45,942 bases of DNA, taken from the NCBI GenBank assembly GCA_002342365.1, contig DDPV01000044.1:41281-87222 (forward strand). Reading direction: 5' to 3'. Numbering within the stretch: the first letter of the stretch is position 1; the number at the start of each line of letters is the position of its first letter. The position numbers were made by a program, and so were the translations under genes. This DNA comes from Burkholderiales bacterium UBA2459. GTDB taxonomy: Bacteria > Pseudomonadota > Gammaproteobacteria > Burkholderiales > Burkholderiaceae_E. Below the pieces are notes generated by a model that did not search any database, had not been told where the DNA came from, and was given only the letters and a program-made list of their open reading frames with translations. Below, in pieces: positions 1 to 8,523 of the stretch.

Positions 1-8
1 CGGCCTAC

Positions 9-737
9 CTAGCCAGTCTTTAACTGCGCTTGCACCGCCTCTTCCCAGCCCCTGTTGGCGGCGGGCGATGCCGGGCTTGGGTGAAGGATCTGAACCACGC
101 GGCAGGACTCGGGCTCTGGTAACTTCTGGCGTGCCAGTTCGAGCCGCTTGGCAGCAAAGCCGCCCACGCCGATCAGAATCGTTGGTGAAAGCAGGGCGAT
201 CACCCTGATCAGATGATGCATGCAAGCGGTATCCAGTGGTTTGCGCTCGCTGCCGGGCAGCAACTCGGGGGTGCGGTTCTTGCCTGAAGCTTCAAGAAAT
301 ACCAGTGGACAAAAATTCACCACGAAATGTCGCGCAAAAAATGCATCGGCGCTACCGTAGTGCTTTGCTGCCCAGCCCCAAAGTCTGCGGCCGCTGACTT
401 CGGTACGTTTGCAATCCCAACCATGAATCGGCCGCTTCGGATGCTGGCTCGCGGGGACCTCGATGGCCGCGTCGATACCCATCCAACCCCTTACGGCGTT
501 GATCTCGCCAAAAGGTATACCGGTTTGCATCATGCCAAAAGGGCCGGGGTTCATGCCCAAAAAGAGGCGAGCCTTGGGGCCCTGCGCATAGCGCTCAAGA
601 TACTGGCGGTAGGGCCCAAGCGCATAGTCCAGAGGATTGTAGACATGGGTGACCGGCGCTGAGAATTGAAGCGGCCTGAGCGCCTCGCGCAATTCGCAGG
701 CGGCATCGAGCAGGGCTTTGGGCGTGTTTTGGGGCAC
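9..737 (-). CDS. SMUG1-type single-strand-selective uracil-DNA glycosylase
   Basis: Predicted base-excision repair enzyme that removes uracil and related oxidised pyrimidines from DNA. The 242-residue protein carries both active-site motifs of the SMUG1 branch of the uracil-DNA glycosylase superfamily. GMNPGPFGM lies near residues 61-69, with Asn63 as the expected catalytic residue and the family-typical QTGIPFGE just after. HPSPASP begins at His219 and is followed by the expected NRGW. NFCPLVFL in mid-protein is also typical. The start is GTG at 737; no in-frame ATG precedes the first motif. It is transcribed alone, divergently from the cupin gene. SMUG1 is best known from animals and is scattered in bacteria, so a Burkholderiales copy is unusual but not unheard of. 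The assignment to this family is strong; substrate preference is inferred. Confidence 0.88.
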   Translation of the reverse strand: MPQNTPKALLDAACELREALRPLQFSAPVTHVYNPLDYALGPYRQYLERYAQGPKARLFLGMNPGPFGMMQTGIPFGEINAVRGWMGIDAAIEVPASQHPKRPIHGWDCKRTEVSGRRLWGWAAKHYGSADAFFARHFVVNFCPLVFLEASGKNRTPELLPGSERKPLDTACMHHLIRVIALLSPTILIGVGGFAAKRLELARQKLPEPESCRVVQILHPSPASPAANRGWEEAVQAQLKTG

Positions 738-761
738 AGGCTGGTTTTCAGGGTTTAGCGG

Positions 762-790
762 TTGGCTCTGCGCTTGAAGGCTGCTAGGAT
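762..790 (+). promoter_or_regulatory. Candidate sigma-70 promoter for the cupin gene
   Basis: TTGGCT at 762-767 and TAGGAT at 785-790 are separated by exactly 17 bases. Each matches its consensus hexamer at 4 of 6 positions. Transcription would start near 797, about 40 bases before the ATG at 837. This was found by eye and is untested. Confidence 0.4.
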
Positions 791-836
791 AGGTTTGATC
801 TGTGTGTTAGCGAACATGACAAGGTTGATCGTTTGA

Positions 837-1394
837 ATGAATAAGCCAGTCGAATTGCATGGGCTCAGTGCCAACGAAGGCAGCCCCGACCCGCGCCTTT
901 TGCCTTATGCAAAGCCGCAACCCTGGGGCATGGTGCCTGACATGATCGAGCAGGATGTGTTGACCGAAGATGAGCGCCTTTGGGCGCCAATCGGTGAGCA
1001 GTCCTGGTCACGTCCGATCCACCTGAACACCACCGAGGGATTTTATGTGCATTTGCTCAAGGTGAAGCGATCCGGTGTTTTGCAGCGCCATCGTCATTCG
1101 GGTGCTGTGCATGCCTACGTTATCCGCGGGCGCTGGTACTACCTCGAACATGATTGGGTGGCTGAAACCGGCAGCTATGTGTTTGAACCGCCGGGCGAGA
1201 CCCATACCCTTACCGTGCCCGATGACTGCACCGAGATGATCACGCTCTTTACGGTGCATGGGGCACTGATTTATGTGGACCCGCAGGGGCAGGCGATCGG
1301 CTATGACGATGTGTTCACCCGCATTGAAAAGTATCGCGCACACTTTGACAAGGTCGGACTCGGCGCCGACTACGTCAAGCGGTTTATGCGTTAA
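837..1394 (+). CDS. Cupin-domain dioxygenase, 2,4'-dihydroxyacetophenone dioxygenase family
   Basis: A 185-residue single-cupin protein that looks like a non-haem iron dioxygenase of the 2,4'-dihydroxyacetophenone dioxygenase (DAD) family. DAD cleaves an aryl ketone to a carboxylate plus formate. Cupin motif 1 (RHRHSGAVHAYVIRG) supplies His85 and His87; motif 2 (PPGETHTL) supplies His123. The 36-residue gap between the second and third histidines is what I recall for the iron ligands of characterised DAD. It lies 18 bases upstream of a quinone oxidoreductase on the same strand, so the two may be cotranscribed. The actual substrate is unknown; many members of this family are annotated only by homology. 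A ChrR-like cupin is the alternative description. Confidence 0.75.
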   Translation: MNKPVELHGLSANEGSPDPRLLPYAKPQPWGMVPDMIEQDVLTEDERLWAPIGEQSWSRPIHLNTTEGFYVHLLKVKRSGVLQRHRHSGAVHAYVIRGRWYYLEHDWVAETGSYVFEPPGETHTLTVPDDCTEMITLFTVHGALIYVDPQGQAIGYDDVFTRIEKYRAHFDKVGLGADYVKRFMR

Positions 1395-1412
1395 GGGCGA
1401 CATATCCCCACA

Positions 1413-2417
1413 ATGAGCACATTGCCTACAACGATCCGCTACGTCGAGCATGGCAGCGGAGGTCCCGCAGAGGTTATGCGGATCGCAGAGGCGGCCTGCC
1501 CGACGCCGGCCGCTGGTGAAATTCTGATCCGCGTGGCCTATGCCGGTGTGAATCGTCCCGATGTTTTGCAGCGCTCGGGCAAATACCCCCCACCACCGGG
1601 GGCGCTACCCTGGCTTGGGCTTGAGGCATCGGGTTGGGTAGCTGCCGTGGGCGAAGGCGTTGAGCACTGGCAGGTCGGTGATCTGGTTTGTGCGCTTTGT
1701 AACGGCGGCGCCTACGCTGAATTTGTTGCGGTGCCCGCAGGGCAGGCTTTGCCGGTACCCAAGGGACTTGGCCTGGATCTGGCGGCGGGCTTGCCCGAAA
1801 CTTATTTCACCGTCTGGGCTAATGTGATGGAGCGCGGGCGCCTGAAAGCTGGTGAGCGCATTTTGATTCACGGCGGCTCCTCGGGCATTGGCATGACCGC
1901 GATTCAAATGGCCAAGGCTTGGGGCGCCGAGGTCTTCACCACGGTGGGGTCGGCCGACAAAGTGGCTGCGGTGCAATCAATCGGTGCCGATCACGCAATC
2001 AATTACCGAGAGACAGATTTCCAGGACGAAGTGGCGCGGATCACCGCAAAGCAAGGCGTTGATCTGATTCTCGATATGGTCGGTGGCCCTTATATCGAGA
2101 AAAACCTCAAATCACTGGCTCTTGAAGGACGCTTGGTTCAAATCGCGTTCTTGCAAACCCCCAAGGTTGAAATCGACTGGGCCCAGCTGATGATCCGCAG
2201 GTTGACCTTCACCGGTTCAACCCTGCGCGCTCGAAGCCTGGCCGATAAGGCAGGCCTAGCTGCTTCGCTCAAGCAGCACATCTGGCCCTACTTGGAGAAG
2301 GGCGCGATGCTTCCGTCGATTTACGCAGTCTTCGATCTGGCCGATGCACCGAAAGCGCACGCCTTGATGGAGTCGTCTCAGCATATCGGCAAGATTCTGC
2401 TCAAAGTCGGGGTCTGA
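1413..2417 (+). CDS. NAD(P)H quinone oxidoreductase, PIG3 family
   Basis: Zinc-independent medium-chain dehydrogenase of 334 residues, resembling the PIG3/TP53I3 quinone oxidoreductases that reduce quinones with NADPH in the cytoplasm. The N-terminal GroES-like domain contains the typical AGVNRPDVLQRSGKYPPPPG segment (about residues 45-64) and the GLEASGWVAAVG turn. The Rossmann domain has the nucleotide-binding loop HGGSSGIGMTAIQMAK near residue 153. The catalytic zinc cysteine and histidine of alcohol dehydrogenases are absent, as expected. It follows the cupin gene after 18 bases and converges on rodA. Its physiological electron acceptor cannot be read from the sequence. Confidence 0.88.
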   Translation: MSTLPTTIRYVEHGSGGPAEVMRIAEAACPTPAAGEILIRVAYAGVNRPDVLQRSGKYPPPPGALPWLGLEASGWVAAVGEGVEHWQVGDLVCALCNGGAYAEFVAVPAGQALPVPKGLGLDLAAGLPETYFTVWANVMERGRLKAGERILIHGGSSGIGMTAIQMAKAWGAEVFTTVGSADKVAAVQSIGADHAINYRETDFQDEVARITAKQGVDLILDMVGGPYIEKNLKSLALEGRLVQIAFLQTPKVEIDWAQLMIRRLTFTGSTLRARSLADKAGLAASLKQHIWPYLEKGAMLPSIYAVFDLADAPKAHALMESSQHIGKILLKVGV

Positions 2418-2449
2418 GCCTTTCGCAAGCATGAGATGGGGGTCTGAGC
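2409..2449 (+). repeat. 11-bp direct repeat at the end of the quinone oxidoreductase gene
   Basis: GGGGTCTGAGC occurs at 2409-2419 and again at 2439-2449, 30 bases apart. The first copy spans the TGA stop codon at 2415-2417. The rest of the 85-base gap to rodA shows no clear hairpin plus T-run terminator. It could be a small local duplication. Confidence 0.6.
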
Positions 2450-2502
2450 GTCGCCCCGGCATCGGGCGCAGCATCCTGCCGCGCAAACCCCAATCCTGAG
2501 GA

Positions 2503-3654
2503 CTAGGTCTGCACCAGGCGCCTTTGCCTGGCTGCGGCATGAACGATGCCAAGTCCGAGCCCCAGGGTCACAGCGGCTGTACCGCCATAGGACATGAAAG
2601 GCAAAGGCACGCCCACGACCGGCAGCACCCCGGTGACCATGCCCATGTTTACAAAGGCATAAGTAAATATCATCAGTATCAACGCAGCCGATGCGAGTCG
2701 TTCAAACAAGGTGGATGCGCGCCTTGCGATGTCGAGCCCACGCAGCACCATGGCTGCATAAAGACTGACAAGCAACAGGTTGCCAAGCAAACCCCACTCT
2801 TCGCCAAAGACTGCAAAAACAAAGTCAGTGGTCCGCTCCGGGATAAATTCAAGGTGCGTTTGGGTGCCTTCAAACCAGCCCTTGCCCCAAAGTCCTCCCG
2901 AACCCACAGCGATCATCGATTGCAAGATATGAAAGCCTTTGCCCAGCGGGTCTCGGCTGGGGTCAAGCAAGGTGCATACGCGTTGCTTTTGGTAATCGTG
3001 AAGAACGACCCACTGCACCTCCGGCGAACACCAGCTTGAACCAAAAAACCATAGCAGCGACATCAACAGCACAAACAGAACGATCACCGGCACGATCAGT
3101 CGGTAGCTGAAGCCCGCCATAAAGAGCACGAAACCACCGGCTGCAAAAACCAGAATTCCGGTTCCCAGATCGGGTTGCCGGATGATCAGCAGCAGCGGTA
3201 CCAGGAGCAAAGCCGCAGCCAGCGCAAAATCCTTGCCGCGTAATTGCCCCTCGCGCTTTGCAAAAAACCAGGCGAGCATCAAAGGCATGGCAATCTTCAT
3301 CAGCTCCGAGGGCTGAATGCGCACCACCCCCAAATGCAGCCAGCGTCTTGCACCCTTGCTCACATCCCCAAAAAGCGCGACCGCAATCAGCAGAATCAGC
3401 CCCAGAACATACAAAGGCAGCGCGCTTTGTGAAAGCCAAGGTACCGGAATCCTCGCAACCAACCACATCAGCCCCAGCGATAAAAGCAGATTACGGGCGT
3501 GGGCTTCGGTGCGGGAGGGGAAGTCGGCTGCCGCAGACAGCATCGTGATCATGCTGACAGCCATCAGCACCAGGGTAATCAGCAGCAGCGGTCGGTCAAA
3601 GACATCGATATTGCGTCGAATGTAGACAAAGGGTGAAGTGATCGAGAAGGCCAC
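2503..3654 (-). CDS. rodA: Rod-shape peptidoglycan glycosyltransferase RodA (SEDS family)
   Basis: Integral membrane SEDS polymerase of 383 residues that strings lipid II into glycan chains during lateral wall growth, working with PBP2. About ten hydrophobic segments are visible. The C-terminal half has the family signature region with GKGWFEGTQTH, FIPERTTDFVFAVFGEEWG and the closing PFMSYGGTAAVT. The start is GTG at 3654, only 2 bases after the mrdA stop (TGA at 3657-3659), so translation is probably coupled. It is the last gene of the mreBCD-mrdA-rodA operon. An N-terminal stretch of about 18 residues precedes the first membrane helix. Confidence 0.95.
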   Translation of the reverse strand: MAFSITSPFVYIRRNIDVFDRPLLLITLVLMAVSMITMLSAAADFPSRTEAHARNLLLSLGLMWLVARIPVPWLSQSALPLYVLGLILLIAVALFGDVSKGARRWLHLGVVRIQPSELMKIAMPLMLAWFFAKREGQLRGKDFALAAALLLVPLLLIIRQPDLGTGILVFAAGGFVLFMAGFSYRLIVPVIVLFVLLMSLLWFFGSSWCSPEVQWVVLHDYQKQRVCTLLDPSRDPLGKGFHILQSMIAVGSGGLWGKGWFEGTQTHLEFIPERTTDFVFAVFGEEWGLLGNLLLVSLYAAMVLRGLDIARRASTLFERLASAALILMIFTYAFVNMGMVTGVLPVVGVPLPFMSYGGTAAVTLGLGLGIVHAAARQRRLVQT

Positions 3655-3656
3655 GA

Positions 3657-5495
3657 TCAGCGCTGCCCGCGTTGGCTCAACAAATGATGGTCGAGGACTT
3701 TGCGCGCAATCGGAGCGGCGGCCTGCGCGCCAAATCCACCGTTTTCAACAATCACCGCCAGCGCAATCCTGGGTGCCTCAACCGGAGCGAAGGCCACGTA
3801 AAGCGAGTGGTCGCGGTGGCGCTCGGCAATGCGCTTGGCATCGTAGCGTTCGTTTTGCTTGATCCCGATGACCTGCGAGGTCCCGGTTTTGCCCGCAGAG
3901 CTGTAGCCTGACCGGGCAAATACCGACTGCGCGGTGCCCATCAGGTTCACGTCTTGCATGGCTGCAATCACCAACTCAAGATGCGCGGGGTTGACCGCCG
4001 TTTCGTGCAACACTTCGGGCTCGATCCGCTGGTCCTTGGCGTTGCTCGGGTCAACCATGCGGCGCACCAGCCGCGGCTTCATGACCTTGCCGTGATTTGC
4101 AAGGCCTGCGGTTGCAACCGCCAATTGCAAGATGGTAAAGGCGTTGTAGCCCTGGCCAATGCCGATCGAAGGGCTTTCGCCCGGCAGCCAACGTTGCTTG
4201 AAGCGCTTCAATTTCCATTTGGTGGTGGGGAGCACACCGCTTGCCTCACCTTCGAGATCAATCCTTGTGGGTTCACCAAAACCCCACTGGCGGACGTAGT
4301 CGGCGATCAAATCCGGGCCCATTTCGTGGGCAAGCTGGTAGTAATAGGTGTCACTTGAGACGACGATCGATTTTTTCAAATCCACCGAACCGTGCCCTTC
4401 GGGCCGTGAATCGCGAAAGCGGTGTCCGCCCAGTTCAAAGTAGCCCGGATCTCGGTAGTGCTGGCCAGGATTGCGCTTGCCGCTTTGCAGCGCCGCCAAG
4501 GCCACAAAGGGCTTGTAGGTTGACCCAGGCGGGTAGGTGCCGCGCAGCGCACGGTTGAGCAAAGGTAAATCCGGATCCTGATTCAGCCCGTTCCAGCTTT
4601 GCGGGTCGATCCCATCAATGAAAAGGTTCGGGTCAAAGTCAGGGCGCGACACAAAGGCAAGCACGTCACCGCTTGAGGGTTCGATGGCAACAAGGGCGCC
4701 GCGTCGCTCGCCGAAAGCCTCGCTGGCAACCTGCTGTAATCCGACGCTCAGGCTCAGGTGCAGGTTCATCCCGGCGCTGGGCGCAATGCGCTCGAGTTCG
4801 CGGGAAATCCGGCCTCCCGCAGTCACTTCGACCCGGTCAAAGCCGGTTTGACCGTGCAATTGGTGCTGGTAGCTGCGTTCAAGGCCGGTTTTCCCGACAT
4901 GGGTGCTGCCGGCGTAGTTCAGGCTGTCATCGCGGTCCTCAAGCTGCCGTTTTTCCGATTTCGAAATCCGCCCGATGTAGCCCACCACATGCGCCATCAA
5001 CGACGCATGCGGATAGCTGCGATAAAGCCTCGCCTTGATTTCCACACCGGGAAGCCGATACCGGTTGGCCGAAATGCGCGCGACTTCCTCATCGCTGAGC
5101 CTGACCTTGAGCGGCAGGGAATCGAGGCTGCGGCTTTCTTTGAGCAACTGCCTGAAACGTCGCTTATCTTTGGGCGAAATCTCAATGATCTGCTCGATCA
5201 CATCAAGCGTCTGGTCGATGGACTCGGTTTGGGCAGGCGTGATTTCGAGATTGTAGGCAGGGGTGTTGTCAGCCAGGACCTCGCCTTCACGGCTGAAAAT
5301 CACCCCGCGTGCTGCAGGCACCGGTACCAGCGCAATCCGGTTGTCCTCGGCCTTATCCCAGTAAGAATCGTGCTGGATCACCTGAAGCCAGACAAAGCGT
5401 GCCAGCAGCAGACCAAGCAAAACCAGGATCAATCCGGCCGATACAAGGCTGCGTCGCTCAAAAATCAGCTTGGCCTGGGATTGGGTGCTTAGCAT
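3657..5495 (-). CDS. mrdA: Penicillin-binding protein 2, elongasome transpeptidase
   Basis: Class B PBP of 612 residues that cross-links peptidoglycan during cell elongation as partner of RodA. A single N-terminal membrane anchor lies near residues 17-40, followed by the pedestal domain and the periplasmic transpeptidase. The active-site motifs are all present: STYK with nucleophile Ser325, SSD in VVSSDTYYY, and KTGT in AGKTGTSQ. The length is close to the usual 600-650. It sits between mreD (20 bases upstream) and rodA (2 bases downstream). Nothing suggests altered beta-lactam binding. Confidence 0.96.
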   Translation of the reverse strand: MLSTQSQAKLIFERRSLVSAGLILVLLGLLLARFVWLQVIQHDSYWDKAEDNRIALVPVPAARGVIFSREGEVLADNTPAYNLEITPAQTESIDQTLDVIEQIIEISPKDKRRFRQLLKESRSLDSLPLKVRLSDEEVARISANRYRLPGVEIKARLYRSYPHASLMAHVVGYIGRISKSEKRQLEDRDDSLNYAGSTHVGKTGLERSYQHQLHGQTGFDRVEVTAGGRISRELERIAPSAGMNLHLSLSVGLQQVASEAFGERRGALVAIEPSSGDVLAFVSRPDFDPNLFIDGIDPQSWNGLNQDPDLPLLNRALRGTYPPGSTYKPFVALAALQSGKRNPGQHYRDPGYFELGGHRFRDSRPEGHGSVDLKKSIVVSSDTYYYQLAHEMGPDLIADYVRQWGFGEPTRIDLEGEASGVLPTTKWKLKRFKQRWLPGESPSIGIGQGYNAFTILQLAVATAGLANHGKVMKPRLVRRMVDPSNAKDQRIEPEVLHETAVNPAHLELVIAAMQDVNLMGTAQSVFARSGYSSAGKTGTSQVIGIKQNERYDAKRIAERHRDHSLYVAFAPVEAPRIALAVIVENGGFGAQAAAPIARKVLDHHLLSQRGQR

Positions 5496-5515
5496 GGGTA
5501 GGGATTTGTCTGGGG

Positions 5516-6061
5516 CTAGAGCGGGCGGGTGTCGTCGTATTCAACCGAACGCCGCTGCGGTGCGAGCAGCATCGGTGCAAACAAAGGCCACAACAGCCCG
5601 GTGCTCATCGGCGAGAGAAAAATCCACCACCCTGGAAACTCCTCGCCCATCGCCAGGCGAAGCAGAACGCGACAAGCCTGAGCAATCAACAGCAAAGCGA
5701 TAAGGTGCAGCATTTGCCCGAGTAGTCCGAAGGCGGGCAGCCGCCGATGAAGCGCCACCGCTCCGTAGCTGATCACCAAAAGACCGAGCGCTTGTTCGCC
5801 GAGCACCGCACCGGCGTGGACATCGAGCAACAACCCCAGCGCGAAGGCCCAGCTGAAACCGATCATCCTCGGTTGCTGAACGCCCCAAAAACTCAAGACA
5901 AGCGCGGTCCATTGCGGCACAGCTGCAGCCTGTCCCCAGGGCAGCAAGTCAAGCAAAAGGGCAAGCAAGACGGTAAAGGCCGCAAAAAAGCTGTTGGCCG
6001 GAAGCAACAGCAACTCAGGCTTTGTCAAGCCGCCGCCCGAGCCATTGGGAGGAAGGTTCAC
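5516..6061 (-). CDS. mreD: Rod-shape determining membrane protein MreD
   Basis: Small polytopic inner-membrane protein (181 residues, about five hydrophobic segments) of the elongasome, linking MreC and the Rod complex. Sequence conservation in this family is low; the call rests on hydrophobicity, size, segments such as FSWAFALGLLLDVHAGAVLGEQALG and its place between mreC and mrdA. The start is GTG at 6061, overlapping the mreC stop by four bases (GTGA), which implies translational coupling. Confidence 0.92.
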   Translation of the reverse strand: MNLPPNGSGGGLTKPELLLLPANSFFAAFTVLLALLLDLLPWGQAAAVPQWTALVLSFWGVQQPRMIGFSWAFALGLLLDVHAGAVLGEQALGLLVISYGAVALHRRLPAFGLLGQMLHLIALLLIAQACRVLLRLAMGEEFPGWWIFLSPMSTGLLWPLFAPMLLAPQRRSVEYDDTRPL

Positions 6062-7005
6062 CGCAGTTTGTCCTTGAACTTATCTTTGCCTTTTTCAGCT
6101 GCTTTATCCCGCGCTTTGTCCCGCTCGTTGCCCTTGTCTTGAGCCTTATCCTCGTCATGCGGCTTGTCGCTAACGGTATCCGGACCGACGATGAGCACAA
6201 TCCGGCTGCTATCGATGCCGCCAGCCGGTTTGACCAGTATTCTGGGAAAGGGGCTGCCTGGATTGCGGTCAATTTGGTGGACGACCCCGGTAAGAACACC
6301 GGGGGGAAAGACCCCATCAACGCCGGATGTGAGCAACACATCGCCAATTTGCATCTCGGCCGAACTGGCTATGAATTTCAGCTCCATCACACCAGCGCTT
6401 CCGCTGCCAAAAAGCACGGCCCGTTGACCATTACGCTGATTCAGGACCGGCACAGCCATGCTCGGGTCGGTCATCGCGGTGACTTCAGCGCTACGCTGGT
6501 AACTACGGGTTACCTGCCCGATGAGGCCTTGGGCGTCCATGACCGCGTGTCCGGGAGTTACCCCATGGCTCAGGCCCTTGTTGATCGTGAGACGACGCAC
6601 ATAAGAATCGCGTCGCTCGCTGGTAATCTGTGCAGCCCGGCTCACCCAGCTTTTGCGAGGACTGATTTGCATCAGCGCACGCAAGGACCGGTTTTCCTGA
6701 TCAAGCTCGGCATCGCGTTGCGCCACCAGGGCCATGCTCGCCAACAAAGTTTGCAGGCGGCGGTTTTCTTCGCGAAGGCTCTCGGCCTGTCGAACTTCGC
6801 TCACCCACAGACGCCACCAATCGCCCGGCGCGCTGACGGCCTCTTCCATCGGCAAGAGCACCGAGACAACGCTTGAGCGCAAGGGATGAAGCCAATGCTC
6901 GCGGCTATCCATCCAAGCCAGCGCCACAGCGGCCAGGGCAAATCCGATAAATCGGATGGTGGCAGGCAAGCCTTGGCGAAACAGTGGCGGTGCACTGCCC
7001 TGCAT
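6058..7005 (-). CDS. mreC: Rod-shape determining protein MreC with a charged C-terminal tail
   Basis: Bitopic periplasmic scaffold protein (315 residues) that binds PBP2 and organises the elongasome. There is a short cytoplasmic start, one membrane helix near residues 20-40, a coiled-coil region (about 65-100, with SLREENRRLQTLLASM), then the two-lobed beta domain with typical elements such as DAQGLIGQV and LTSGVDGVFPPGVLTGVV. The last 35 or so residues are an almost purely charged Lys/Asp/Glu repeat in the periplasm, which is longer than I expect for the family. A good ribosome site (GAGGAG, 5 bases before ATG) supports the start. It lies 81 bases after mreB. Confidence 0.95.
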   Translation of the reverse strand: MQGSAPPLFRQGLPATIRFIGFALAAVALAWMDSREHWLHPLRSSVVSVLLPMEEAVSAPGDWWRLWVSEVRQAESLREENRRLQTLLASMALVAQRDAELDQENRSLRALMQISPRKSWVSRAAQITSERRDSYVRRLTINKGLSHGVTPGHAVMDAQGLIGQVTRSYQRSAEVTAMTDPSMAVPVLNQRNGQRAVLFGSGSAGVMELKFIASSAEMQIGDVLLTSGVDGVFPPGVLTGVVHQIDRNPGSPFPRILVKPAGGIDSSRIVLIVGPDTVSDKPHDEDKAQDKGNERDKARDKAAEKGKDKFKDKLR

Positions 7006-7086
7006 CGCAGCTCCTCGAATTCGGTTTAACGCGGGTTTATTCGGGCCTGTTGCTCCGAGGCAGACACAAAAAGCTGCAGCGCCGAA

Positions 7087-8130
7087 TCACTCGTAAGTGA
7101 AGATGGAGCTTAACTGATCCATGCGCTCAAGCGCCATGCCACAGCCCTTGACCACGCAGGTGAGCGGCTCTTCAGCGATCAGGACCGGCAAGCCGGTTTC
7201 CTCAACCAAAAGCCGGTCCAGATCACGCACCAGAGCGCCACCACCGGTGAGCATAATGCCTCGTTCGGTGATGTCAGCGCCAAGCTCAGGCGGTGTTTGC
7301 TCAAGCGCCACCTTAACCGACGTCACAATTTGGTTCAGCGGATCGTTGAGCGCTTCCAGAATTTCATTGGAGGAGACGGTGAACGTGCGGGGAATACCCT
7401 CAGCAAGATTGCGTCCCCGAACTTCCATCTCACGCATTTCAGCGCCCGGAAAGGCCGAACCGATTTGCTTTTTAATCGCTTCGGCGGTGGGCTCGCCAAT
7501 CAGCATGCCGTAGTTGCGACGCACATAATTCACAATGGCTTCATCAAACTTGTCGCCGCCGACCCGCACCGATCCCTTGTAGACCATCCCGCCCAGTGAA
7601 ATCACGCCGACTTCGGTGGTGCCGCCGCCAATGTCGACCACCATAGAGCCGCTCGCGTCAGAAACCGGCAGACCTGCACCGATGGCGGCCGCCATCGGTT
7701 CTTCGATCAGAAACACTTGCGATGCGCCGGCGCCAAGCGCAGATTCCCGGATTGCCCGCCTCTCGACCTGGGTGGAACCGCAGGGCACACAAATGATGAT
7801 TCGGGGGCTTGGTGAGAACAAGCGCGAGTCGTGAACCATTTTGATGAACTGCTTGAGCATTTGCTCGGTGACGGTGAAATCGGCAATCACACCGTCTTTC
7901 ATTGGCCGAATCGCTTCGATGTTGCCCGGGACTTTGCCGAGCATTTGCTTGGCCAGCGCGCCCACTGCGGCAATGGTTTTCTTGCCGCTCGGGCCGCCTT
8001 CGGTGCGGATCGCAACCACCGAGGGTTCGTTGAGCACAATACCTTTGCCGCGCACATAAATCAGGGTGTTTGCGGTACCCAGGTCAATGGCGAGATCGGT
8101 CGAAAAGTATTTGCGGACGAATCCGAACAT
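7087..8130 (-). CDS. mreB: Actin-like rod-shape protein MreB
   Basis: Cytoplasmic actin homologue (347 residues, the usual length) that polymerises along the membrane and steers the wall-synthesis machinery. Phosphate-1 loop IDLGTANTLIYVRGKGIVLNEPSVVA is near the N terminus. The phosphate-2 region VDIGGGTTEVGVISLGG and the adenosine loop TGGGALVRDLD are clear. It is the first gene of the rod operon and diverges from gatC across 58 bases, so both promoters share that gap. Confidence 0.97.
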   Translation of the reverse strand: MFGFVRKYFSTDLAIDLGTANTLIYVRGKGIVLNEPSVVAIRTEGGPSGKKTIAAVGALAKQMLGKVPGNIEAIRPMKDGVIADFTVTEQMLKQFIKMVHDSRLFSPSPRIIICVPCGSTQVERRAIRESALGAGASQVFLIEEPMAAAIGAGLPVSDASGSMVVDIGGGTTEVGVISLGGMVYKGSVRVGGDKFDEAIVNYVRRNYGMLIGEPTAEAIKKQIGSAFPGAEMREMEVRGRNLAEGIPRTFTVSSNEILEALNDPLNQIVTSVKVALEQTPPELGADITERGIMLTGGGALVRDLDRLLVEETGLPVLIAEEPLTCVVKGCGMALERMDQLSSIFTYE

Positions 8131-8176
8131 AGGGAGCCTGACGGTGTATTCGCAAAAATAGGAATGATACCTTGGT

Positions 8177-8182
8177 TAGAAT
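8177..8182 (+). promoter_or_regulatory. Candidate -10 element for gatC, leaderless start possible
   Basis: TAGAAT (5 of 6 matches to TATAAT) at 8177-8182 would place the transcription start about 7 bases downstream, at or next to the gatC ATG at 8189. No good -35 hexamer is visible 16-18 bases upstream, and no strong ribosome-binding site precedes the ATG. The prediction is weak. Confidence 0.28.
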
Positions 8183-8188
8183 CAGGGC

Positions 8189-8479
8189 ATGACGCATTTA
8201 ACCGAGCAGGATATTCGACGACTTGCGCGCTTGGCGCGTTTGGAGCTGCCCGAAAACGAGCTGGGTCCGGTCCGGGACAAACTCAACGCGGTCATTGCTT
8301 TGATTGACCGCCTGCAGGCTGTCGACACCGGATCGGTCGCAGCGATGTCGCATCCCCATGATCCACTGTTGCGTTTGAGAGACGACCTGCTGACCGAAAG
8401 CGATCAGCGCGAGGCCTTGCAAGCGGTGGCTCCGAAGGTTGAAGACGGGCTCTATCTGGTGCCCCGGGTTATTGACTAG
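8189..8479 (+). CDS. gatC: Glutamyl-/aspartyl-tRNA amidotransferase subunit C
   Basis: Small 96-residue subunit that wraps around GatA and GatB and stabilises the complex that turns Glu-tRNA(Gln) and/or Asp-tRNA(Asn) into the amidated form. The pattern DIRRLARLARLELPENEL followed by a conserved acidic helix and the HPHDPLLRLRDD segment is typical. It is the first gene of gatCAB, 44 bases ahead of gatA, and divergent from mreB, as in many Burkholderiales. Confidence 0.95.
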   Translation: MTHLTEQDIRRLARLARLELPENELGPVRDKLNAVIALIDRLQAVDTGSVAAMSHPHDPLLRLRDDLLTESDQREALQAVAPKVEDGLYLVPRVID

Positions 8480-8523
8480 GCAGGCATGAGCCGACCGCGC
8501 CGCAGCCAAAGCAGTCCTGAGCA

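Noticed and set aside
4758..5492. Open frame of 244 codons on the plus strand
   Set aside because: It lies wholly antisense to mrdA, which has all PBP2 motifs; the long frame is a by-product of the GC-rich coding strand.
6022..6876. Open frame of 284 codons on the plus strand
   Set aside because: It is antisense to mreC and mreD and shows no family motif.
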